Shown in pieces: positions 11,880-22,120 of a stretch of DNA of 64,000 nt. The position numbers and the translations under genes are program-made. The DNA is from Ichthyophis bannanicus (taxonomy: Eukaryota > Chordata > Amphibia > Gymnophiona > Ichthyophiidae). The notes below the pieces were generated by a model, which searched no databases, was not told the origin of the DNA, and saw nothing but the letters and a program-made list of their open reading frames with translations. The stretch is from the NCBI GenBank assembly GCA_033557465.1, contig CM066033.1, forward strand, positions 380,749,289-380,813,288. Reading direction: 5' to 3'. The first letter of the stretch is position 1. Every line of letters begins with the position of its first letter.

Positions 11880-12290
11880 CTAAGTTTTGCACAACAGTTG
11901 TTTCATTAACCAAGTACATGTGAGTAACTGAGTGGCTAAAGCAGTTAACTTTGGCAAGGCGACTAACATTTTGCTTACAACTGAAAATCTGGGAAACCAA
12001 GACCACCTCTTTAAGGTGATACAAATGTGCTATAACTATTTAATGAGGAGCTTATCCAGTTTCGTAAAAAAATTCTTGCGGGGAGACTGCAGCCAGTATT
12101 GACAATATATAGTTAAGCTGCAATGCTATAACCATCTTGATGGATTCAAATGCTGCCCTCCCCGATAGTGCCAGAGGGGTCCAGATACCAGTTCTTTTTC
12201 TATGTTCACCTCCTGTGGCAAGTCTCTATTAATGTGAATTCCCAAGTATTTAAACCTGCCTGAGGTCCATTTAAGATCATAACACTCAGT
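11880..12290 (-). pseudogene. L1-like ORF2 fragment (post-RT region)
   Basis: The minus strand encodes FKYLGIHINRDL (about 12265-12230) and, after broken sequence, RGGLGFPDFQL (about 12010). These match the blocks that follow the reverse transcriptase in L1/Tx1 ORF2 (KYLGV.I and GGLG.P). Stops and frameshifts are frequent. It is a small dead fragment and the rest of the element is not seen. Confidence 0.55.
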
Positions 12291-13149
12291 GCAGGAAGAA
12301 ACAAGGGGAGTACCCCCCCCCCCCCCAAATCAACAGAAGCACAAAGAAGCAGAAGGAAATGCCATTGGAGGAACTAGAGCTTTTATTCGTGTCAATGGGT
12401 CTGCCCAACACATGTTTCAGCCATTTGGCCTTCTTCAGGGGACTTAGACCTCAAAACTGTACACATATAAAATACAGTGAAATAAAAAAACATCATAAAA
12501 TGAAAATGGGACAACCAAATTATAAAAAATCAATAAAATATGTATGTGTAAAAAGAGCCTGGTACAGGTGTATATGCTTCTGTCCTGTGCACTCGCACAC
12601 CACTTGCTCCAAATGCCAATCAGTCACACTTTCTCTCCAGAGCCTACCATAGTTAAGTATGCAGCCCTCCCATCCTCTAGCCTCATCCATATATCCATCT
12701 TCCCCCTAGCCTCACGTGTGCTCACACATCCCATAACAGTCACCCACCATCCATGCACATTAAGACAACACACAACAGCAAGTCCTCAGTTCTTAAGTGT
12801 TGCTGAAGTACTCAGTCATGGAGCTTAGTTCCACTGTGTTGGTGAGTGGTGATGCTCATGTCAATACCATAAACACAGGTCGTACCAAAAACAATAGAAC
12901 TCTGTTAACCATATTAAATCCAGATGTACACAAGACAGACCATTGATATCAGGTGATTCCAGTCACTCCACCTCTGAACTGGCTCATCCTTCCCTGCATC
13001 CTGATCCAGAGCTAACTTTTCTTTTAACTAACTGAATATATTTTTGACTAGCTTTTGTGTGCTATGCTCCATTTATTAGATCATTAGAAAGATAGCTAAT
13101 AAAGGGGGAACAGTAGGGGACCTGATGAAGAATACACAGCTCTCAAATG
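12291..13149. other. No gene seen; C-run and hairpin-like block
   Basis: Contains a 14-base C run (12313-12326). The block ACACATGTTTCAGCCATTTG with CTTCTTCAGGGG (about 12410-12440) resembles conserved blocks in other amphibian repeats, but I cannot name the family. Nothing coding is supported. Confidence 0.3.
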
Positions 13150-13560
13150 CCAATCAGAAATTTATATTCATTTATTCCTAATTTTTGTTATACCACCCTT
13201 AAAACAACATAGTCAGCAGAGTGATTTAGCATAAGAATCGAAATTAAAATCAGAAATAAAAAGAAAAAAAAATAGGGAAACAGTTTACAATATATGGTGT
13301 CCAGAAGGGGAAAAAACAGTAGTAGGGGAGGAATGGGACAGGGTCAAAGGTGGTTTACTCATCTGCCAGGTGCTAGGGCAAGGACAGCTTCATCCTCTCC
13401 TGTGAGGACATGAATAAAGGCAAGTTCTGAAAGCCATATTTTAAGGCCTTTTTAAATCTAGGAAAAGAGGCTCTTGATGTAGATATAGAAGCATAGAATT
13501 CCATAAAGAAGGGCCAAGGTACCCAAAGGCAAAGGGCTGTGAGAACTCCAAATGCAGTCT
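13150..13560 (-). pseudogene. LINE (L2/CR1-like) ORF2 C-terminus
   Basis: The minus strand reads PFAFGYLGPSLWNSMLL, LYLHQEPLFLDLKRPLKYG and FQNLPLF. This matches the C-terminal block of L2/CR1-type ORF2 (LWNSLP...FK..LKTHLF). The 3' tail lies toward 13150. It is 5' truncated and joins the minisatellite-bearing repeat at about 13565. Confidence 0.5.
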
Positions 13561-13720
13561 AAAGGGCAGAGCCGGCCCGTCCTTTGTGCAAGAATGTTGT
13601 TCGAACAGGGCCCCATGCTTCAGGGGGCTGCATGTGAACTTCACCCCACATGGTGAATTCTGGCTTTGCAATGCTGGCTTCAGAGCAAGTGGGTAAGCCC
13701 ACCCGAAGCCCCAGTTCACC

Positions 13721-13908
13721 TCTGCACAGCCACCAGAGTGAAGAGCGGCGTGTTCCCTCACACTGGCAGCTGCGTTCTCATGAAGTGCGCAAGTGCAGGG
13801 AAAAAGAAAATGCCCTTTAACCTTTCCCAGAACTCAGCACTTTACGAGAATACAGCTACCAGCATGAGGGAACATGTCACTCTTCATGCTGGCGGTTGTG
13901 CAGAGGTG
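13721..13908. repeat. Large imperfect hairpin inside the element
   Basis: The arm at 13721-13795 (GTGTTCCCTCACACTGGCAG at its centre) is complementary to the arm at 13835-13908 (AGCATGAGGGAACATG). The same hairpin, with longer arms and a loop insert, is present in the inverted copy (34495-34835). It explains why both strands appear to encode similar peptides here. Confidence 0.65.
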
Positions 13909-13970
13909 AGCCAAAGCTTTGGGCCTCCCTGGCTCCCTCTGAAGATGATCTGACAGGCGCGGGGCTCTTC

Positions 13971-14515
13971 GGGGGGGGGGGGGGCTAGGATAGGACTGGA
14001 AATGGACTGATGAGGGGCCTAGGACTGGAAAAGGGCTGACTGAGGGGAGGCAAGGACTGGAAATGAACTGATTTGGGGGGGCTTGGACTGGAAATGGGCT
14101 GATGGGGGGGCTAGGAGTGGATATAGACTGATGGGGAGAGTTGGACTGGAAATTGGGTGATGGGGGTCTAATATAGGACTGGAAATGGCTGATGGGGGCT
14201 AGGACTAGAAATAAACTGATTGCGGGGGAATGAACAGGAAATGGGGGGCTTGGACTGGAAATGGGCTGATGGGGGGGCTTGGACTGGAAATGGGATGATT
14301 GGGAGGAGACATGGACTGGAAATGGGCTGATGGGGGGCTAGGATAGGACTGGAAATGGCTGATGGGGAGGAGGCTACGACTGTAAATGGGCTGATGGGGG
14401 GCTAGGATAGGACTGGAAATATCTGATGGGGAGGAGGCTACGACTGTAAATGGGCTGATGGGGGGTTTAGATTGGAAATGGGCTAATGGGGGGATGGGAG
14501 AATGGGATTAGCAGT
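13971..14515 (+). repeat. G-rich minisatellite, about 17 units of 27-32 bp
   Basis: Imperfect tandem units with the core GGACTGGAAATGGGCTGATG followed by a G-run. I count about 17 units by eye. The last part shows a two-unit higher-order period of about 64 bp (14335-14398, then 14399-14462). The inverted copy at 34300-34460 holds only about six units, so the array length varies between copies. Confidence 0.8.
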
Positions 14516-15193
14516 AAGCAGGTGCTGGATGGTGCTGGAACAAAGAGAGCGGATATTGGGGGAGGACTAGAAGTGGATGGGGCTGGGGGAGTGAGGATGG
14601 AGAGGGGAAAAGATATTTTGGGGTAATTAAAATCTATGATTGGCTGGGTATCGGGAGAGTAAATGGGGATTGAGGATGGAAGGATGAAATTTGAGTAGAT
14701 GAAAAAGGAATAAAGAAAGAAATGAAGGAAAGAGCAAAAGGGGAAAGATCAATATGTTAAAGCAGATGTAGAGAGAGAATGGAAAAAAAATTAGGAAGAG
14801 TGAAGAAAGGACAAATGGACAGCAGACAATGGAGAGTTAGCAGAAGACACAAAGAAACCAGAAGAAAGTGAGAGGAGCAATTGCAATTGAAAAAGAAAAT
14901 GCCCATATCAACAAAAGGAAGAAAAATACTTTTTATTTTGAATTTATTAACTGGGAAATGTCAACACTGGGAAATGTGCATCACTAACGTCTTTGTGTTT
15001 TGTTTAGGAAAAGAGGAAATTAATTTACAGTTTTATTTCTCCAGTGGTGTTGTACATTCTAAGTTTGGCTTTTGGGGTTCCCAGTTTAATTATTGTCTTC
15101 CTATTTCTAAATTGTGATCCCTTGTTCTTTGTTTGGTGACGGTCTATGTTTTGCATGTGTAACCAAGCTGCGGTATTCTGTTCATGTAGTTTC

Positions 15194-15439
15194 TATGGGC
15201 CTGATTTTCAAAGGCCTTTACATGGGCAACTTCCCTAGTTAGCTGTGTAAAGGCCTTATCCGGGATTTTCAAAGGGCACCTACATAAAAAATGTGTTTAT
15301 AATTACACTTTTAATTTTAACACAAAATTTTAATCAGTTTGCTAGGTTTATAACTTTACTTACAAATGCGCCAACCAGGCCTACTAGTACTTCTCTACAG
15401 AGTGAATTTTCTTCAAAATAGCAAAATTTCCACTAAGAT
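15194..15439. other. Possible TIR-element end
   Basis: GGGCCTGATTTTCAAAGGCC at about 15198-15217 resembles the start of small TIR elements of the GATT-type design. A partner end was not found. No gene. Confidence 0.3.
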
Positions 15440-17275
15440 AATTAAAAAATTCTGGGCAACTCAAACTCAAAATTATACTTTACAATCATTGGACATTTGA
15501 GAGTCTCTAAATGCAGTTGTGTTTTTTCTGTAAACCACACTTTGTTCATGATTGAAAAGTCCCTTTCAGTTTGGAGCATTGGAACCTGGCAAACAAAAAC
15601 AATTCAACCAGTTTGCATAAATGTTTATATGGTACCTCATTACTTTTGAGGTGTCCAAACACCACTTTCCATTTTTCGTCAACCATGGTGTCTGTTTTTT
15701 TCCATTCTTGAACTTTTGCTTCAGAAACAAATGACAAGAGAACTTATAAAACAGTTCACTGTCATTTATAGGCCAAGTCTTATAGACAAAACATTATTCT
15801 AAAGATGATTCTAGCTCACACCACTCTGATTGTTTTTGAAGGAGAGTCCCCTGTTTCCCCAGTCTCCTGGAAGTGAGAGGTCCACTGATCCAAGTAATCA
15901 ATGCAAGTGGTGCAGAAAGATGACACAGATTGCTTGAAATCTGCTTCATCAATGCTGTCCTCTTCTTCAAGATCTTTTATCTTCTTTCTGATTGTCACAG
16001 GCAAAAACACTTCATTCTTCCCAGTTACTAACTTTTTTTTAAGGTCACTGATTACTCCAGCTACCTCTATCATTGAGATTTTTTGAGACTCAATTTTTAA
16101 AGTCGCATTTTGGAAAATCACTGCCCGACTGTGCAGAAAGTACAGCCACACTTCTGCTGATTCATCCTCAAAAAAGGTTTTGATGATAACTGGACATTTC
16201 TCTTGGTTTAGAAAATATGATTTCACTGGTTGGAACATTTTTGGCTGGTAGTAAAGCCCCTCCTAGTGTTACTTTATCCAAGGAGCTTTTGATACTCACT
16301 GTCAACAAAGTCACACATCTCTAAGTTCCTCAATTCTCACTGTATAAATGTGAAAATGACTGAATATCTTGTCAACAATAACTTCAATGTCAAATGGCAG
16401 GCATTCGGCAGCAGTGCTGATACATGTGAGCAATGTGAGCTGTACAGTTTGCACCAATTAAAATACTTTCTAAATCTTTTTGCAACTTGTAAAAAATATT
16501 GTTACTACCCCTCCTAGTGGCCCCACCAAAATTGCAATTGGTATTGTCAGCACACAGTGCCAAAACTTTGGATCTTAGCCCATTGGACTTGACTGTATCA
16601 AGAATGCACTTGGAAAGAATGTCTGAGGTTTCGCCTTTTTCTTCATGGACATCAAGAACTTTTACATGAACCCCTTTCTCAGGAAGAAAGTACCTTTCTA
16701 AAATAGGGCACACTTTAATGCTTCCATGGTTTGAGTAATCACAAAAAAACTGTTAAAAAAAAACCCTTCTCTCAGAAAGGTCTCTTTTGAGGGAATCAAT
16801 AGAGTCAGGTTTGAAAACATTACAGACAATTGCTTCCATTTTGGTTCGCGCACAAGAGTATTTTTCATCAAAATATTTTTTCAACAACTTTGAAGTGCAG
16901 TCTGATGACTGAAAAGAATGGTTTTCAACAACACAGTGATAAGCCCATGTACCCTCAGTTGTAGCCAGTGACAGTTTTCTCATCAAAAGTTTGACTTTTA
17001 AGAAAGAAGAAGCCACAGTTCTACTTGAAGAAGCACTTATATCTGCTGTCTTGTGTTTGTCCGTTCTTAGATGCTGAACAATGTCACCCTTTCCTGCATG
17101 TGCAATTGAAAAAGAAGACCAGCATTTGTTACGAAACACTGTACTATCACCAGAATGTTTCTTAATGAACAGGTATTCATTTTGTAGTTGGCCATTAAAA
17201 ACACACTTTCTTTTCAGCATTTTTAAATGAAAATAAAGTCTAAAGACAAAAACATGCACAGACGACACAATCACT
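15440..17275 (-). pseudogene. hAT-superfamily transposase, broken
   Basis: Minus-strand pieces in order: KRKCVFNGQLQNEYLFIKK with a degenerate BED-like zinc finger (C..C at CWSS, H...H in HLRTDKHKTAD, about 17230-17040), ATTEGTWAYHCVVENHSF, SCARTKMEAIVCNVF (about 16850), RYFLPEKGVHVKVLDV, LCADNTNCNFGG (about 16560-16525), GANCTAHIAHM, then a gap, FQPVKSYFLNQEKCP and a C-terminal region. The DNTN.NFGG and N.HI..M blocks belong to a hAT transposase lineage that I recognise from fish and insects. It would cut and paste its own ends. A frameshift or stop separates at least four segments, so it is inactive. The TIRs were not located. Confidence 0.75.
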
Positions 17276-17985
17276 GAAATCAGCTGACCACTGACTGCGA
17301 TACTGATGGTGGCCCCAGGATGATAGGTGTCAGGTCTGTGGGTGCTGGGGGTGCTTGAGCACCCCTAATATTTTCTCCTGTAAGTCTGTATATCTGTAGC
17401 AAAAAAAACAAAACCACCACCACCAAAACATACTCCAGAGCTGCAGGACAAGGGAGAAACGGATGGTTTCTGTATCCTAGCTACTGCTCCCTATTGGCTG
17501 GCTTTGTCTGACTGTGGTTGCCTGGGCCCTGAGGAGGAAACAGAGCCAGATTTGTCAGATGTGCTGAGAACTCAAGAATTTAGGATTGCCAACCATCTAC
17601 ATTAAAGTAGCAGTCTTAGAATGATGTCTAAATTGTCTGGGTATTTTTTTTTTTTTTTTTTTTAGTTTAGCACTACAGCTCACCCCTCACTGTGCAGAGT
17701 AAGTGGTAGGTTCCAGTCAAGACTGCACTAGTCACAGGAAGGGTGGGTTGATTTTCTGCATAAGGTCTGGGAGAAAGTCAGTGGAATAAGTGGGCGTCCT
17801 GGTAGGGGTGAGTGAGGTTTCTGAGAGGATAGAAATGTAAGAAGAATGGGGTAAAGTGTGAGGAGGTTATTGCAGGCTGAGAAAAAGAATAGGTAGCAAA
17901 AACAATAACTGGCAACAATGAAGTAAAAGAGTGCAGAAGCAGCACAGCACCAGTAGAAAGTCAGAAACAGAATCTGTCTGTCTTA
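17276..17985. other. No gene seen
   Basis: Holds GGGTGCTGGGGGTGCTTGAG (about 17340) followed by CACCCC, possibly a repeat end, and a T-run of about 20 (17646-17664). No coding signal. Confidence 0.35.
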
Positions 17986-18000
17986 AAAGTGCTAGTGTGC
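17986..18000 (+). repeat. Left target-site duplication of the ORF1-only retroposon
   Basis: AAAGTGCTAGTGTGC, identical to 19561-19575. Confidence 0.85.
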
Positions 18001-18072
18001 GGTTCCAAGATGGCGGATGAGCTGAACGCTCTGTCGGATGTGATTTAGCTTGCTCCGGTTTTGGCTGTGCAA
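18001..18072 (+). promoter_or_regulatory. 5' leader with YY1-like site and short upstream ORF
   Basis: CCAAGATGGCGGA at 18005-18017 matches the YY1 site (CAANATGGCGG), which in mammalian L1 sits at the 5' end and directs accurate transcription start. The embedded ATG (18010) opens a 12-codon frame ending TAG at 18046-18048, upstream of the main start. Activity is inferred from similarity, not shown. Confidence 0.5.
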
Positions 18073-19344
18073 ATGGGGAGAAAGAGAAAGCAACGTGCAG
18101 AGAAACCCCCTGTAACCTCTACTCCTACCATTGCTTTGTCTCAATCGGTGATTCCGGGCTTTTTCCCCCCGACGGTAGCAGTTGTGGCTTCGGCAGATCA
18201 GTCGAGGAATTCAACTGATCTGAGCAGTGGGGTTGATTTGAGCCCCCAACAGGACTTGCCGCCGCAACCCGGAAGAGATTTCGACGCTGGTTTGCCTGTC
18301 GGTTTGGCCCCGGAAGCCGGGAGCTTGCCCGCAGTGGGGGGTGCCGCCTCGATCCAGACGGAGAGTTCTCCCGCTGTTCTGCCTGTTGGAGGAGGGTTGT
18401 TAGAGCAGGCAGTAATCAGCGGTGAGTCAGAGCTCGTAGATTTGGGCTCCTCTTTGCCTCTGGCTTCCTCCGTGTTCCAGGCTTTAGAAAGACCGGCAAG
18501 GGTGACAATGGAGAGCTTGTGGGATGCCATATCCTCCCTTCAACAGACCCTTCTTCCTGTTGTGGCTGTTCTTTCAAAGGAATTGTCTCAGTTGAAGCTG
18601 CAGAGTGCGACTGAAAGTTCGAGGGTGAATGGACATGAGGTGAGACTCTCGCAATTGGAAACCCAGGTTGAGGAGTTGCGTGACCTGGGGGCTTCCCAGG
18701 CCAAAAGCAGTTTGATTATAGCACGACGTCTGGAATCCCTGGATAATCAAGCGAGGAGGAATAATCTACACCTGCTGAATTTTCCTAGATCTCCTTTGTT
18801 GGACTCAAAGGAGTTGGTTCGCAAGTATCTTACTGAGATTCTTCTTATGCCTTCTGAAAACTTGCCTCCTATTGTCCGTGCCCAGTATGTCTCTATTTCT
18901 TCTTCAGAAGTGCTTGGTGGGAGAGTCCCAGTGGAGACTGGGGAGCCGCTTCAAATGGACCTCACTGGTTTTTTGGAGAGTTCATTAGATATGGTAACCA
19001 GTATGGCTACCTTACTTGTGTCCTTTGCTTTCGAATCAGATCGGAATTCTGTTTTGCGGTTGTATTTTCTTAAAATGAATGTTTCCCAATTTATGGGATC
19101 TAAGATATTGATATTTCCAGATTTGGCAAGGGATACCCAGAAGAGGAGAAGGGAGTTCCTGGCCTTGCGCCAGCGCTCTCTTGCCTTGGAGGCACAGTTT
19201 AAATTGAAATATCCATGTAAATGTTTAATAGTTTACAACTCTAAGCAGTTTCTTTTCTTTGAACCCATGCAATTAAGATTGTTTCTTGAGGGTAAAGAGA
19301 GGGTTGGGATGGATCCTGCACCGGCTGCCACACTTAACAACTAA
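18073..19344 (+). CDS. L1/Tx1-like ORF1 protein (RNA-binding chaperone type), intact
   Basis: 423 residues from the ATG at 18073 (context CAAATGG, good Kozak); the four codons upstream (from TTG at 18061) are not needed. The N-terminus is basic (GRKRKQRAEK), then a long Pro/Ser/Ala/Gly-rich region. A coiled coil spans about residues 145-225 (SLWDAISSLQQTLLPVV through LETQVEELRDL), then RRLESLDNQARRNNLHLLNF, the start of the RRM-like domain. The C-terminal domain includes LLVSFAFESDRNSVLRLYF and YPCKCLIVYNSKQFLFFE. This matches the L1 ORF1 plan: trimerising coiled coil, RRM, C-terminal domain. In known elements this protein coats its RNA and acts as a nucleic-acid chaperone. No stop or frameshift is present. 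Confidence 0.82.
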   Translation: MGRKRKQRAEKPPVTSTPTIALSQSVIPGFFPPTVAVVASADQSRNSTDLSSGVDLSPQQDLPPQPGRDFDAGLPVGLAPEAGSLPAVGGAASIQTESSPAVLPVGGGLLEQAVISGESELVDLGSSLPLASSVFQALERPARVTMESLWDAISSLQQTLLPVVAVLSKELSQLKLQSATESSRVNGHEVRLSQLETQVEELRDLGASQAKSSLIIARRLESLDNQARRNNLHLLNFPRSPLLDSKELVRKYLTEILLMPSENLPPIVRAQYVSISSSEVLGGRVPVETGEPLQMDLTGFLESSLDMVTSMATLLVSFAFESDRNSVLRLYFLKMNVSQFMGSKILIFPDLARDTQKRRREFLALRQRSLALEAQFKLKYPCKCLIVYNSKQFLFFEPMQLRLFLEGKERVGMDPAPAATLNN

Positions 19345-19560
19345 GCTCTGGATGTCCATTTAGGATATCCTTTGGCTATTACTTTATATAATTTATTTCT
19401 TTTCTCTGGGAACCTTATAGAGGGTGTTTGTTGTGGTCTATACCAAGTTTTATGATTTCTTTGATGTTATTTGCCTTTGGATGTATTGCCATATTCGCTG
19501 TATGCTTAGTTTATTCTTGGTGTATATGATTAAAGTTAATAAAGATAAAAAAAAAATAAA

Positions 19561-19575
19561 AAAGTGCTAGTGTGC
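19561..19575 (+). repeat. Right target-site duplication of the ORF1-only retroposon
   Basis: AAAGTGCTAGTGTGC directly after the A-rich tail. Confidence 0.85.
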
Positions 19576-20379
19576 ATGTGTGTACCTGATTTTGCTGGGG
19601 GAGGGGGAGTGGATGAATGCATGTTTGTGTGACTGAAGTACAATGCATGTTTCTATGTCTCTGATGGAAATAGTCTCATATAAATAGAGTTTCTCTTTGA
19701 AAATTTCAGCTGGAGTGGAGAAGTCCGCTGGTACATATGTGGAAGAGTGTAGGAGTGGGACACATGTTTTAAAATAACGGACATTTAGGCATCCCGACCG
19801 AAGTAACACAATTCCAGGGACAAATTCTTAAAATACGGGACTGTCCCATATTATATGGGATGGTTAGCCACTTTATCTTATGACATTCGTCCAACACACT
19901 TCAATATCTTATGCCATGTTATGCTTATATATCATCTTCCTTAAATCATATTTCAAGCCAAGGTGATTTACAAATAATCCAGTACACCAAAATTACAGTA
20001 TCAATAATCTATAAATACATATATTGCAATTATCTTTTTTGTTTTAAAAATTTCCTCTTTCTATATAAATTGCTTAATCATAATATGATAATTATTATTG
20101 CTGCCAAGAAGTCGTTATGAAATCTGGCAATGATGGTGCATGCATTGTCATAATTAATTCTACTTGCTCACACTTGTCCAGACATTGTCCTTTTTTTTAA
20201 TTCACACAGGTCTTTGGTTTGCCTCTCTTATAGGTTATCCTGCGGACATCTCTAGGCATGAACCATTGAAGTCCCACATCTGTAGGGACCCTGCCAGCAC
20301 ACCAAATTATTCTCCCCATCCTCATCTTGGCTGGTCCACTGCCCACGAAGAACAAATTTCTCTACTCCTGATCTTTCTC
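19576..20379. other. No gene seen
   Basis: AT-rich unassigned DNA. The last 180 bp show an open frame without recognised homology before L2 similarity begins. Confidence 0.35.
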
Positions 20380-21299
20380 CTGCTTTGCAGTCCCGGATCT
20401 CTTGCTGTCTCTCTGCCATTGCTGCTTGGATGTTCCATCGTTGCCTGAAATTGAACATGGCCAAGACTGAACTTCTCGTTTTTTCTCCTAAAATTTCCCT
20501 TTCTCCTTCTTTTTCAGTCTCTGTTCTCCAACCTGTTTCATCTGCTCGCAATCTGGGTGTTATTTTTGACTATTCGCTCTATTTCTCCTCTCATATCCAA
20601 CTCATCGCTAAGACCTGTCGCTTCTTTCTCTTCAACATTGGCAAAATCCGTCCCTTTCTCTCTGAGCTCACTACTAAAACCCTCATCTATTCCCTAATCA
20701 CCTCCCGTCTTGATTATTGCAACCTGCTTCTTGCTGGTCTCCCTCAGTCTCATCTCTTCCCTCTTCAGTCTATTCAGCACTCCGCTGCCCGTTTGATTTT
20801 CCGTCAGTCTCGTTTTGCCCACATCACTCCTTGCCTCAGATCTCTTCACTGGCTCCCTATCCGTTTCCGTATTCACTTTAAGCTTCTCCTTCTGACCTAT
20901 AAATGCATTCACTCTGTGGCTCCTCAGTACATTTCTTCTCTCATTTCTCCTTACTTCCCCCCTCGTTCTTCTACCCAGTTGCTTCTTGCTATGCCCTTCT
21001 CCTCTATTGCCAACTCCAGATTCTGCTCGTTTCACCTTGCTGCTCCCTACGCTTGGAATAAACTTCCTTTGTCTTTACGCCAGGCATCTTCTTTGTCCCT
21101 CTTCAAACTTAAGTTAAAAGCTCATCTTCTCGCCTCTGCCTTTGGCTCTTGATTTTGCTGTTCTTATTCTTCTCCTTTTCTTGCTTTGTCTTTTTTAGAT
21201 TGTAAGCTCTTTTGAGCAGGGACTGTCTCTTGTATGTTTTCATTGTACAGTGCTGCGTGCGCAAGGTAGCGCTTTATAAATGCTTAGTAGTAGTAGTAG
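20380..21299 (+). mobile_element. L2-type LINE fragment with 3' end, copy L2-A
   Basis: 5'-truncated L2. After about 230 codons of reverse transcriptase it carries the typical tail: AGATTGTAAGCTC (about 21197), GAGCAGGGACTGTCTC, TACAGTGCTGCGTGCG and GCGCTTTATAAATG, then an AGT microsatellite (21283-21298). The tail words are the conserved L2 3' end. Confidence 0.85.
20430..21152 (+). pseudogene. L2-A reverse transcriptase C-terminal part, open frame
   Basis: About 240 codons open from about 20430: LNMAKTELLVF, VSSARNLGVIFDYSL, HIQLIAKTCRFFLFNI, LDYCNLLLAGLPQS, LQSIQHSAARLIF, HITPCLRSLHWLPIRFRI, FHLAAPYAWNKLPLSLRQA and FKLKLKAHL. This is the thumb and C-terminal end of an L2 ORF2. The catalytic FADD block lies upstream and is missing, so it cannot act as a polymerase, although the retained frame is uninterrupted. 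Confidence 0.8.
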
Positions 21300-21739
21300 C
21301 AAATTTCTTCCTTTTCCCGGCGCCACACAGCTCCCAGAGACTGAGAGAGCTTCACAGTGCCTGAACCTAAACTATCACATTGTACTTGCAAGACTGAGAA
21401 CAAATCAAAAGTTGAGGTTTAGGCACAGTAGTTGGAGAATGCGGTTCCTGTTACATGCTCTGGGATGCCAAAATACCTTGTTCTGGTGCTGCTTTGAAAA
21501 TAAAACAAGACTTTTTTCTACAGTAGGCCTATTGAGAAATACAATGGAGATCCAACTGAAATGAGCATAATGTCAAATTTTCTTGCTTCTACTGCCAATG
21601 AGCTTTATCAATGAAAGCACAAGCAGCACCTTTGACTAAGACATCTTATTGGAAATTAAGGATGGTCCAGCAGCTACAGCCTCATCTGTCATTGGTGGAT
21701 TTGTCAGTGGCAATACAGGCTTTGCTGATCTTGCTCTGA
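21300..21739. other. No gene seen
   Basis: Unassigned sequence between two L2 fragments. Confidence 0.35.
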
Positions 21740-21930
21740 ATTACTATAACCTGGTATATCTGGGCTTGTCCAAGAGGAGTATTTGCCAACTACAATTGGT
21801 CCAGAATATGGCAGCTAGATTGGATAATGATGAGAGGGACAAGAGATAATATAACCCCAATATATTCCTAGCACTGGTGATCCACTGAGTTTTGGATATG
21901 CGTTAAGCTGCTGGTGATGACTTTTAAGAG
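21740..21930 (+). pseudogene. Small L2-like RT fragment
   Basis: The plus strand reads LNYYNLVYLGLSKRSICQLQ and then LVQNMAARLD. This matches the L2 block LDYCNSLYLGLP...LQLVQNAAARL. It ends close to the left terminus of DIRS B, so DIRS B may have inserted into or next to an L2. Confidence 0.55.
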
Positions 21931-21980
21931 ATTTTTTTAATGTTATGTCCTTTTTATTAACGCCAATCAAGGCATACAAT

Positions 21981-22120
21981 GAGCAGTAATGCAGTCTTTA
22001 CATATGGGTATTCTTGGTACTGAAGGAGTCCGTGCGGGAATGCTGCCCAGCATCCAATAGGAAAGTCTTTGGGAGCACTCCACTGCACCTGCACATCTGC
22101 CTTCCCAATTCCTCTCCTCA
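21981..22120. repeat. DIRS B left inverted terminal repeat
   Basis: Its reverse complement matches 27140-27280: CAATAGGAAAG with GGGAGCACTCCACT here against AGTGGAGTGCTCCCAC and CTTTCCTATTG there. The first 10-20 bases of the element are too diverged to place. Confidence 0.8.

Larger units (their letters stand above)
13565..15193 (+). repeat. Hairpin plus minisatellite repeat element, plus copy
   Basis: This sequence reappears in reverse complement at 33668-35225. Order: a left part with GCCGGCCCG resembling hAT-type ends, a large internal inverted repeat (13721-13795 against 13835-13908), a G-rich minisatellite (13971-14515), an A/G-rich tract (14640-14880) and an AT-rich right part ending at about 15193. 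No transposase is encoded. The left end of the other copy, CAGGGCTGGCCC in the element's direction, suggests a hAT-derived non-autonomous element. The other terminus was not identified. Confidence 0.65.
17986..19575 (+). mobile_element. ORF1-only L1-like retroposon with target-site duplications
   Basis: A 15-bp direct repeat AAAGTGCTAGTGTGC flanks the insert (17986-18000 and 19561-19575). The insert (18001-19560) starts GGTTCCAAGATGGCGGATGA, carries one intact ORF1-like gene, a 200-bp 3' untranslated region and an A-rich tail after TTAATAAAGATAAAA. The pre-insertion site TCTTAAAAGT fits an L1-type endonuclease cut. There is no endonuclease or reverse transcriptase, so it would have been copied in trans. 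Structure and completeness recall mammalian half-LINE (HAL1) elements. It looks young: the frame is open and the flanking repeats match. Confidence 0.85.

Noticed and set aside
13441..13953. Two similar proteins (both containing MREH.(A/T)LH.GGCAE) on opposite strands
   Set aside because: They are the two arms of the internal palindrome read from both sides, not duplicated genes.
13971..14515. CRISPR-like array
   Set aside because: Units are contiguous, without unique spacers and imperfect. This is a eukaryotic minisatellite.
18061..18072. TTG at 18061 as the start of the half-LINE ORF1
   Set aside because: It is a non-AUG codon. The ATG at 18073 has good Kozak context and the frame is unchanged.
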